A stretch of 39,539 nt of DNA from Tissierella simiarum. GTDB taxonomy: Bacteria > Bacillota > Clostridia > Tissierellales > Tissierellaceae. The position numbers and the translations under genes are program-made. The notes beneath the pieces are model-generated. The model was not told the DNA's origin, made no database searches, and saw only the letters and a program-made list of their open reading frames with translations. This document shows positions 33,462-39,539 of the stretch, piece after piece (the stretch's first letter is position 1; each line of letters opens with the position of its first letter). Where the stretch lies: the NCBI RefSeq assembly GCF_018917865.1, contig NZ_JAHLPM010000024.1:1-39539 (forward strand), read 5' to 3'.

Positions 33462-34545
33462 TGTTTATATTCCCCTTTCTCTTATTAATTAAATCAACAA
33501 AAGCCTCTAACCTAGTAACATATCCAGCTTCTCCAGTCATTTCATCTACTACTAAGGTCATTATTGGAAAATCTAAATCTTTTTCCACAGTTTTTAATAT
33601 ACTTTTTGCCACTATTTCTGGCATACAATTTAGTGGTAATATTTGAATTACTCCATCAAATCCTTTATTCTTGTAATATATGGCACTACCTATTGTTTCT
33701 CTTCCGTGCCCTCCTACTAAGGTTTTTAAATAAGGTTTAGCTAATTTATATTTCATATTTTCTTCTTTTGAACCAAAAGGATAATTGAATACATGATGCT
33801 CTAACCAACTAGTAGGTGTCATAGATTTTTCAACAAGAACTCCTAGATGACCTAATTTCCTCTCTATCTCTAAATTAACAAATGGCTCTATTATCGTGTA
33901 TATTTCTCCTATTATTCCTACTTTTATAGGAGTATAATTTCTATCTATTTTTACAAACTTTAATTTTTCTTCTGTTTGGTTAATTAATTCTATCATTTCT
34001 TTTGCCCCATGGACTGATCCAGTGTCTATATAATATTTATCCATTATAATATCAACTTCTTTTTTGTTGATAGCATAAGCTCTAACTTCATTAGATAGCT
34101 GGGTTAAATTATCTGTTCTTTTTATTAAATCTAAACCCAGTTTAGCAGATCTAGTGATTTCCTTCATAGACTTCATGTTAATAATTTTATTTAGATTAGA
34201 TTTCAACTTTGAATAACCTTCTCCTATATGATCAAATACTATTATATCCACATCATAACCTAAATCTTTTAGTATATTGTCTTGAAGCAAAGAATAAAAT
34301 CCAAATCTACAAGGACCACAACTTCCCGTAATCAAAATAGTATCTGCTCCTTTTTCTATACTTTCAATATAATTACCTACAAGTATTTTAAATGGTAGAC
34401 ACATCATTTCAGGAGAATGTTTAGTTCCTATTTCTAAAGTTTTTCTACTACAAACAGGTGGAGCTATTACTTCATGTCCTAATTCTTCTAAAAAAGCTTT
34501 TCCTGCAATATATACATTACCAAATTGAGGAAATGTAATCTTCAT
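33454..34545 (-). CDS. Activase-associated protein, DUF2229/HgdB-like (larger subunit)
   Basis: 363 residues. Begins KITFPQFGNVYIAGKAFLEE; conserved cysteines lie in APPVCSRKT, PEMMCLPFK and TGSCGPCRFG (about 32, 49, 75 and 78), suiting an iron-sulfur cluster like that in 2-hydroxyacyl-CoA dehydratase subunits. The end MTLVVDEMTGEAGYVTRLEAF is shared with the next protein, so they are paralogous C-termini. ATG at 34545 has GGAGG upstream and lies 29 bp inside the preceding gene. Function: probable dehydratase-like electron acceptor; substrate unknown. Confidence 0.88.
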   Translation of the reverse strand: MKITFPQFGNVYIAGKAFLEELGHEVIAPPVCSRKTLEIGTKHSPEMMCLPFKILVGNYIESIEKGADTILITGSCGPCRFGFYSLLQDNILKDLGYDVDIIVFDHIGEGYSKLKSNLNKIINMKSMKEITRSAKLGLDLIKRTDNLTQLSNEVRAYAINKKEVDIIMDKYYIDTGSVHGAKEMIELINQTEEKLKFVKIDRNYTPIKVGIIGEIYTIIEPFVNLEIERKLGHLGVLVEKSMTPTSWLEHHVFNYPFGSKEENMKYKLAKPYLKTLVGGHGRETIGSAIYYKNKGFDGVIQILPLNCMPEIVAKSILKTVEKDLDFPIMTLVVDEMTGEAGYVTRLEAFVDLINKRKGNINIG

Positions 34546-35482
34546 TTTTATTCCTCCATTCCATCATATCTAAGAAAGCTTCTAGTCTAGTATTAAATCC
34601 AGCTTCTCCAGTTTGTTCATCCATGGTCATCAATAAAAAAGGAACGCCTTTAGAGGTCGCTTTCCTTTGTATCAAATCAACCAATACAGAATCTAGACCG
34701 CAACCAAAAGCACTTAGGTATATAATTCCATCTATACTGTTTTTCTCTAATAAACTATAAGCAGCGCCAATTATTTTTTTCCCGTCAGTCCAAAATATTC
34801 TTTTAGGAAGCATGTTTGAATAATAATTTATGTCATCAGCTGATACCATATCTGCTGTTATAATATTGACATGATTTTCTATTAATTTATTAAAAATATT
34901 CATGTTAATAAACTCATCATATACATTATAGGAATGCCCCAAAACCAAAATTTTAATATCTTTTGTATGTGTATTTTGGTGGTCTTCTGTGGGGATTATC
35001 CCTAAAGATAATAAACTTTTATAATATTTTTGAAACTCCATTGATTCCATATAAGCATTAGCTATTTTAAAATGGTTTCTAGTAAATATTCTTCCCGTAT
35101 TTATTACCGCATTTCGTAAACTATTTACTTTTCTTAAATTTATTTCTGGTTCAATTACTATAGGTAACTCTTCAATACTATGTTTAACCATATCTGGAAG
35201 ACCTAATAATTTAGGACAACAATACTCCCTCTTACATATACTAATAAACTTTGGTATGAAAATATAATCTACCTTATCTTTTAAATATTCTACATGTCCA
35301 TGAAATATTTTAACTGGAAGACAAGCTTCATCTACACATTTAGAGACTCCTAAATTTAGTATATCTTTATTTGTTTTTGGTGAAAATACTACTTTTCCAT
35401 CAAGATTATTAAAATATTTAGTCCACATAGGATGATAATCATGATAGTACATTCCTCTCGGTATCCCTATTGTTTTTCTCAT
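34517..35482 (-). CDS. Activase-associated protein, DUF2229 (smaller subunit)
   Basis: 321 residues, first gene of the operon. Starts RKTIGIPRGMYYHDYHPMW; cysteine motifs GVSKCVDEACLPVK and ISICKREYCCPKL; ends MTMDEQTGEAGFNTRLEAFLD like its neighbour. In many anaerobes this part, the second DUF2229/HgdB part and the ATPase are fused in a single protein of over 1000 residues; here they are three. ATG at 35482 behind GGAGGG. The pathway is not identified. Confidence 0.88.
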   Translation of the reverse strand: MRKTIGIPRGMYYHDYHPMWTKYFNNLDGKVVFSPKTNKDILNLGVSKCVDEACLPVKIFHGHVEYLKDKVDYIFIPKFISICKREYCCPKLLGLPDMVKHSIEELPIVIEPEINLRKVNSLRNAVINTGRIFTRNHFKIANAYMESMEFQKYYKSLLSLGIIPTEDHQNTHTKDIKILVLGHSYNVYDEFINMNIFNKLIENHVNIITADMVSADDINYYSNMLPKRIFWTDGKKIIGAAYSLLEKNSIDGIIYLSAFGCGLDSVLVDLIQRKATSKGVPFLLMTMDEQTGEAGFNTRLEAFLDMMEWRNKNEDYISSIW

Positions 35483-35551
35483 TTTAACCCTCCATTCTTT
35501 TCTATTATTGACAATAGAGACAAAAAATATAATAATATAAGCAATAAAAAA

Positions 35552-35569
35552 AAGGCAGATTACTGCCTT
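35552..35569 (-). terminator. Terminator of the helical-protein gene
   Basis: Arms AAGGCAG and CTGCCTT, 4-nt loop, followed on the minus strand by eight T. The stop codon of the upstream gene is in the loop. Confidence 0.8.
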
Positions 35570-37011
35570 AATTCTTCTAAAGAGTAGAGTATATAGTTTG
35601 TAGTAAAATAAATTTCTTCTTTTGATATCACTCTTTCATCAAGTCCGTTTTTAATATAAGTTAAGAAATCTTCTATTCCATTAAAGGGTAGTTCTAATAC
35701 TGATAAAAGTCTTCTCATTCTAATTTTTCTTTCCATATTATCCATATTGCTTAAAGTTCTATTTACATATTGAATTAGACTATCTACGGATTGTTCTAAA
35801 TAATTTAGTGTGATAGGCTGATCATCATTAGAAAATAATAACTTATAATCTGTAAACATAATATCATTATAGTAAGTAAGTACTTTTCTTGTAAAAAGAA
35901 GCTCCTTGTTTAAATCCTCATTATAAAATCCCTCTCTCTTTAAAGCTTCTCCTTTTATTAATTCATAACTATTTAGTGTAGAGTTCAACTCTTTTTCAAT
36001 ATTTTGAGCCTGTAAGGCTAATATACTTTTCATATTATTAATTATATTCTCATCCTTCTCTCTTAAATAATCCTCCCAATTATAAATAATCTCTTCAATT
36101 TCTTTTAAATTATCAAATAAGTCTACTGTAAGATAAACAACTATTATTCTATTAACTAATAATCCTAATCCAATAATTAAACTGTGTAATTCAGCTATAT
36201 TTCTAGCTATTATTATAATGTCACTTACTATTGATTCAAGTTCTTCTAATGTTTTGCTTTTTAGTTCTATATTTTTTAATTTTTGAATTTGAGTAAAAAA
36301 GCTATCAAATTTTGTACCATAGCTATCCCTTAAAGAACTATCAAATAGTTTTTTGTATTCATTGACTTGATTTTCTATATAACTTTTAGAATAATTTGTA
36401 AAATTTCTCATTAGAGTAGACTTAATAATACTGAAATAACTCTCCTTAGCCATTCTCATAGGTATCATTCTAATAATATTTGATACCAATTCAATGAATT
36501 GCTTATAATCTTTTCTGTATTCTGATAAAGTCTTTTCTATAGTACCAATTAACATATTTATATTTGTACTCTCATCATTTAATTCAGTTTCCTTATATTG
36601 GGTCTTAGAAAGAATCTTCATAGAATATTGATCTACAATCTCCCCTATGTAAGATAATTCTATATCATATCCTTCAATAATAGTTCCTAATTCATATAGA
36701 TCTTGTCTGATTTTAAGTAGTTTCTCTATTTCCTTATCTCTTTCGTTAGAAGATATACGGTTTATAGAATTTCTAATTGATTCCATTAGAATCTCCATAT
36801 ATTGTAGTAGTATTTTATGTTCCATATCACATTTCATTTCTCTCCAAAACTCATTATCTCTTATTACATCTAATAAGTTTTTACTTGAACTAATAATGTC
36901 ATAATACGCCATTTGACTAATATTTAATAATTGCTTATTGTTTAATAAAAATATTTCATCCCTTAATTCCTCATTTGTCTTATCAGAAATTTGTATTTCA
37001 TCAGCCTTCAT
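35560..37011 (-). CDS. Long alpha-helical protein of unknown function
   Basis: 483 residues, almost entirely predicted helical, rich in Ile, Leu, Glu, Lys and Asn. A hydrophobic double helix at about 261-297 (VSDIIIIARNIAEL, then LGLLVNRIIVVYL) may be membrane-associated or a buried core. No enzymatic motif is visible and no signal peptide. I do not recognise it. ATG at 37011 has AAGGAG 13 bp upstream, which is long. It is divergent from the YprB nuclease gene with about 160 bp between them. It ends in its own terminator. Confidence 0.8.
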   Translation of the reverse strand: MKADEIQISDKTNEELRDEIFLLNNKQLLNISQMAYYDIISSSKNLLDVIRDNEFWREMKCDMEHKILLQYMEILMESIRNSINRISSNERDKEIEKLLKIRQDLYELGTIIEGYDIELSYIGEIVDQYSMKILSKTQYKETELNDESTNINMLIGTIEKTLSEYRKDYKQFIELVSNIIRMIPMRMAKESYFSIIKSTLMRNFTNYSKSYIENQVNEYKKLFDSSLRDSYGTKFDSFFTQIQKLKNIELKSKTLEELESIVSDIIIIARNIAELHSLIIGLGLLVNRIIVVYLTVDLFDNLKEIEEIIYNWEDYLREKDENIINNMKSILALQAQNIEKELNSTLNSYELIKGEALKREGFYNEDLNKELLFTRKVLTYYNDIMFTDYKLLFSNDDQPITLNYLEQSVDSLIQYVNRTLSNMDNMERKIRMRRLLSVLELPFNGIEDFLTYIKNGLDERVISKEEIYFTTNYILYSLEELRQ

Positions 37012-37178
37012 AATTAACTTAATTCTCCTTTCAATCTACATGTATAATTAATTTTAACTCTTTATTCTCTTTTGATTTCCTAATCATTACAATGTATAAT
37101 TAATATATAGTATTTTAAGATATTAACTATATATTGAATAATTACATTATAACATAATAGGATATAGGGTGAATGATT

Positions 37179-38159
37179 ATGGAAATTATTACAGATAGAT
37201 TTTATCATAAATTAAATATTAATGATTATTTTAAAAATATGGATGGTTGTTTTTTAGATATTGAAACTACAGGCCTTAGTAGAAAAAATAATATTATCTA
37301 TTTAGTAGGCGTCTTGTATTTTGATAAGAATTATAATCTTTGGACTTTAACTCAGTTATTTGCCAATAATCAGAAAGAAGAGAAGCAACTTTTAGAGCAA
37401 TTAATCTCTATGCTTTCTACTTTTGATAATATCATTACTTATAATGGTGATTCTTTTGATATCCCTTTTATAAATTATAGATTAAAATATAATAGTATAA
37501 ACTATACTATATCTAAATCTAGTTCGACAGATCTATATTCTATTGTAAAGGCAAATAAACAAATTTTAAATTTTGATAATTTAAAATTGAAAACAATAGA
37601 AGAAAACTTGGGGATTTTTAGAGAAGATATATATAATGGTAAAGATTGCATAGATTTTTATTATAAATACATAACTTCTAAAGATGAAATATTAAAGGAT
37701 AAAATATTAAAACATAACTATGATGATTTATATTATATGTTAGACATTATAAAAATCTTAGATTTAATTAAAGATAAGAAAAGTGTAAATTTAGTATTGA
37801 ATAAGAAAACTATTCTGTTAACCATAGATGAAATCTTTTTATATGGTGATATGTTTAATATTAATGGATTTTTCAATACTAATTTAGAAAAGGAAATAAT
37901 ATGCTTTAGCCAATATTTTAATATAGTTACCGAAGAGCTTAATAAGTTTAAGGCTTCTATAGAATTTAAAAAAGCCTATATTACTCCTACTGAAAAATGT
38001 ATTTACATTGATAAAAATGATTTTGAAATTCCTATGTATGTTAAAGACTTAAGTGGATATAAAATTCCCCAAAATATTTTAATCTTAATGATTGAAAGAA
38101 AATATTGTATGGACAATATTAGAAGCTTATTAAAACAATTATTTATACAGCTAGTATAA
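37179..38159 (+). CDS. YprB-type ribonuclease H-like exonuclease
   Basis: 326 residues from the ATG at 37179, which has AGGGTG 7 bp upstream; an earlier ATG at 37173 abuts that site. DEDD-family motifs: FLDIETTGL (Asp27, Glu29), TYNGDSFDIPFINY (Asp94) and HNYDDLYYML (Asp182/183). These match the PF13482 RNase H-like domain of Bacillus YprB. The C-terminal half (from about 195) has no recognised domain. It may act on DNA or RNA; function is not settled. Plus-strand, monocistronic. Confidence 0.88.
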   Translation: MEIITDRFYHKLNINDYFKNMDGCFLDIETTGLSRKNNIIYLVGVLYFDKNYNLWTLTQLFANNQKEEKQLLEQLISMLSTFDNIITYNGDSFDIPFINYRLKYNSINYTISKSSSTDLYSIVKANKQILNFDNLKLKTIEENLGIFREDIYNGKDCIDFYYKYITSKDEILKDKILKHNYDDLYYMLDIIKILDLIKDKKSVNLVLNKKTILLTIDEIFLYGDMFNINGFFNTNLEKEIICFSQYFNIVTEELNKFKASIEFKKAYITPTEKCIYIDKNDFEIPMYVKDLSGYKIPQNILILMIERKYCMDNIRSLLKQLFIQLV

Positions 38160-38202
38160 AAAACCTTCTTATATATTATCCTATACATTATAAAAATAAC
38201 AA

Positions 38203-38226
38203 AAACAGACCTATACAGGTCTGTTT
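38203..38226 (-). terminator. Terminator of the tRNA operon
   Basis: Arms AAACAGACCT and AGGTCTGTTT with a 4-nt loop, followed on the minus strand by TTTTTG. Confidence 0.8.
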
Positions 38227-38231
38227 CATTT

Positions 38232-38308
38232 TGGTGGGCCTTCAGGGACTCGAACCCCGGACCTACCGGTTATGAGCCGGGCGCTCTAACCGACTGAGCT
38301 AAAGGCCC
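38232..38308 (-). tRNA. tRNA with CAT anticodon (probable Ile2, possibly Met), copy 1
   Basis: 77 nt including encoded CCA. Anticodon loop CTCATAA. In Gram-positive bacteria elongator Met usually has TTCATAC, so CTCATAA with a GGGCCTT acceptor fits the lysidine-modified Ile2. Copies at 38606 and 38790 appear identical. Confidence 0.85.
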
Positions 38309-38325
38309 CTAAATTATTTTTTTGG

Positions 38326-38402
<77 letters not shown>

Positions 38403-38414
38403 TTGTGTGAAAAA

Positions 38415-38490
38415 TGGTGGGCGCAATAGGGCTCGAACCTATGACCCCCTGCTTGTAAGGCAGGTGCTCTCCCAGCTGAGCTATGCGCCC
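38415..38490 (-). tRNA. tRNA-Val(TAC)
   Basis: 76 nt with CCA; anticodon loop CTTACAA; acceptor GGGCGCA. Confidence 0.95.
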
Positions 38491-38501
38491 ATAATCAATT
38501 A

Positions 38502-38576
38502 TGGCAGGGGTGGCAGGATTTGAACCCACGACATTCGGTTTTGGAGACCGACGTTCTGCCACTGAACTACACCCCT
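38502..38576 (-). tRNA. tRNA-Trp(CCA)
   Basis: 75 nt with CCA; anticodon loop CTCCAAA; acceptor AGGGGTG, G73. Confidence 0.95.
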
Positions 38577-38605
38577 TAATTCTATTCAATGGTTAAATAA
38601 TGGAT

Positions 38606-38682
38606 TGGTGGGCCTTCAGGGACTCGAACCCCGGACCTACCGGTTATGAGCCGGGCGCTCTAACCGACTGAGCTAAAGGCCC
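38606..38682 (-). tRNA. tRNA with CAT anticodon (probable Ile2), copy 2
   Basis: 77 nt; appears identical to the copies at 38232 and 38790. Confidence 0.85.
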
Positions 38683-38701
38683 CCAAAATTTCTAAAAAAA
38701 A

Positions 38702-38777
38702 TGGTGCCCAGAGGCGGAATCGAACCACCGACACGAGGATTTTCAGTCCTCTGCTCTACCTACTGAGCTATCTGGGC
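38702..38777 (-). tRNA. tRNA-Phe(GAA)
   Basis: 76 nt with CCA; anticodon loop CTGAAAA; acceptor GCCCAGA. Confidence 0.95.
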
Positions 38778-38789
38778 AAACACAAAATA

Positions 38790-38866
38790 TGGTGGGCCTT
38801 CAGGGACTCGAACCCCGGACCTACCGGTTATGAGCCGGGCGCTCTAACCGACTGAGCTAAAGGCCC
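38790..38866 (-). tRNA. tRNA with CAT anticodon (probable Ile2), copy 3
   Basis: 77 nt; third apparently identical copy. Confidence 0.85.
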
Positions 38867-38870
38867 ATTG

Positions 38871-38961
38871 TGGCGGAGAAGGAGGGATTTGAACCCTCGC
38901 GCCCCGTGAAGGACCTACTCCCTTAGCAGGGGAGCCTCTTCAGCCACTTGAGTACTTCTCC
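38871..38961 (-). tRNA. tRNA-Ser(GCT)
   Basis: 91 nt with long variable arm and encoded CCA; anticodon loop CTGCTAA; acceptor GGAGAAG. Confidence 0.95.
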
Positions 38962-38981
38962 ATATTGTAATTAATTTAAAT

Positions 38982-39072
38982 TGGCGGAGAGGGTGGGATT
39001 CGAACCCACGTGGGCCGCAAAGCCCTAACGGTTTTCAAGACCGCCCCGTTATGACCGCTTCGGTACCTCTCC
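38982..39072 (-). tRNA. tRNA-Ser(TGA)
   Basis: 91 nt with long variable arm and CCA; anticodon loop CTTGAAA; acceptor GGAGAGG. Confidence 0.95.
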
Positions 39073-39079
39073 TTAAAAA

Positions 39080-39156
39080 TGGTGACCCATCGGCGACTCG
39101 AACGCCGGACACCCTGATTAAAAGTCAGGTGCTCTACCGCCTGAGCTAATGGGTCA
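39080..39156 (-). tRNA. tRNA-Lys(TTT)
   Basis: 77 nt with CCA; anticodon loop CTTTTAA; acceptor TGACCCA, so the first base pair is T-A. Confidence 0.93.
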
Positions 39157-39160
39157 TACT

Positions 39161-39237
39161 TGGCTGGGGTGACAGGACTCGAACCTGTGGAATGCTAGAG
39201 TCAAAGTCTAGTGCCTTACCGACTTGGCTACACCCCA
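39161..39237 (-). tRNA. tRNA-Gln(TTG)
   Basis: 77 nt with CCA; anticodon loop CTTTGAC; acceptor TGGGGTG, G73. Confidence 0.95.
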
Positions 39238-39242
39238 ATATA

Positions 39243-39319
39243 TGGTGCACCTAGGAGGATTCGAACCCCCGGCACACGGATTAGAAGTCCGTTGCTCTAT
39301 CCTACTGAGCTATAGGTGC
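39243..39319 (-). tRNA. tRNA-Arg(TCT)
   Basis: 77 nt with CCA; anticodon loop CTTCTAA; acceptor GCACCTA. Reads the AGA/AGG codons that dominate this genome. Confidence 0.95.
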
Positions 39320-39350
39320 TTATTTTATAGTCCTCTTAAAAGACTGTCTA

Positions 39351-39424
39351 TGGAGCGGGTGAAGGGAATCGAACCCTCGCAACCAGCTTGGAAGGCTGGG
39401 GCTCTACCACTGAGCTACACCCGC
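39351..39424 (-). tRNA. tRNA-Gly(TCC)
   Basis: 74 nt with CCA; anticodon loop CTTCCAA; acceptor GCGGGTG, U73. Confidence 0.95.
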
Positions 39425-39429
39425 ATACT

Positions 39430-39515
39430 TGGTGGAGGAGACTGGATTCGAACCAGTGAAAGCTTAGCTAACGGATTTACAGTCCGTCCCCTTTGGCCAA
39501 CTCGGGAACTCCTCC
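39430..39515 (-). tRNA. tRNA-Tyr(GTA)
   Basis: 86 nt with long variable arm and CCA; anticodon loop CTGTAAA; acceptor GGAGGAG. Confidence 0.95.
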
Positions 39516-39530
39516 ATTCTTCTTTTTAAG

Positions 39531-39539
39531 TGGAGCTGG
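39531..39539 (-). tRNA. 3' tip of a further tRNA, cut by the window edge
   Basis: The last nine bases read CCAGCTCCA on the minus strand, which is an acceptor 3' strand, U73 and CCA. The spacing after tRNA-Tyr matches the cluster. A U73 and G1-C2-T3 acceptor fits Thr or Gly, Thr being common beside Tyr; not decidable. Confidence 0.6.

Noticed and set aside
39224-39529. Plus-strand frame of 101 codons across tRNA genes
   Set aside because: It is antisense to tRNA-Arg, Gly and Tyr; such frames arise because tRNA sequence lacks stops. No ribosome site.

Overview
The window is about 39.5 kb of AT-rich, densely packed, mostly minus-strand DNA. It looks like chromosome of a strictly anaerobic low-GC Gram-positive bacterium (Clostridia/Tissierellia type). 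The reasons are strong GGAGG-type ribosome sites, frequent TTG and GTG starts, AGA-rich arginine codons, a ThiI without a rhodanese domain, 2-hydroxyacyl-CoA dehydratase activase-like genes, an HD-GYP protein, LysM and Arg-Asp-repeat proteins of spore-coat flavour, and CCA-encoding tRNAs. The genus cannot be fixed from the sequence alone.

Layout. 1-2505: OmpR-type response regulator and histidine kinase followed by a secreted protein cut by the window edge; this block uses CGN arginine codons unlike its neighbours and may be imported. 2894-8339: independent genes (SAM methyltransferase, YvbK-like acetyltransferase, SLH-TraB secreted protein, six-repeat LysM protein, YdjM-like membrane protein). 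8340-9037: gene-poor, with a gene tail and an orphan terminator. 9038-15881: Orn/Lys/Arg decarboxylase, MFS exporter, VanW/G5 protein, half-size EamA transporter (plus strand), lipoate ligase and an FAD/NAD oxidoreductase. 15970-20242: XRE-cupin regulator and potABCD, a compact overlapping polyamine-uptake operon with its own promoter. 20506-23942: LemA/TPM pair, then a TetR plus radical SAM pair with a palindromic operator over its -35 box. 24060-27011: LUD protein, cysteine desulfurase and ThiI in one operon (sulfur delivery to tRNA 4-thiouridine, possibly thiamine). 27139-28342: a well-delimited C-rich small RNA, then asparaginase. 28413-30960: a beta-propeller-like gene interrupted by a poly-A frameshift, divergent from a protein with a decapeptide Arg-Asp/Cys repeat. 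30991-35482: HD-GYP protein, a nucleoside-recognition pseudogene with an internal deletion, and three genes forming a split acyl-CoA-dehydratase-activase system. 35560-38159: a long helical protein of unknown function, divergent from a YprB-type nuclease. 38203-39539: a minus-strand tRNA operon with 14 complete tRNAs and the 3' tip of a fifteenth.

Themes: polyamine metabolism and import lie in one neighbourhood. A putative surface or spore structural pair sits at 28.4-31 kb. The most promising undescribed items are the 113-nt C-rich RNA before asparaginase, the decapeptide Arg-Asp/Cys protein with its frameshifted neighbour, and the three-gene activase set. All functional assignments come from recognised motifs by eye; no database search was run.
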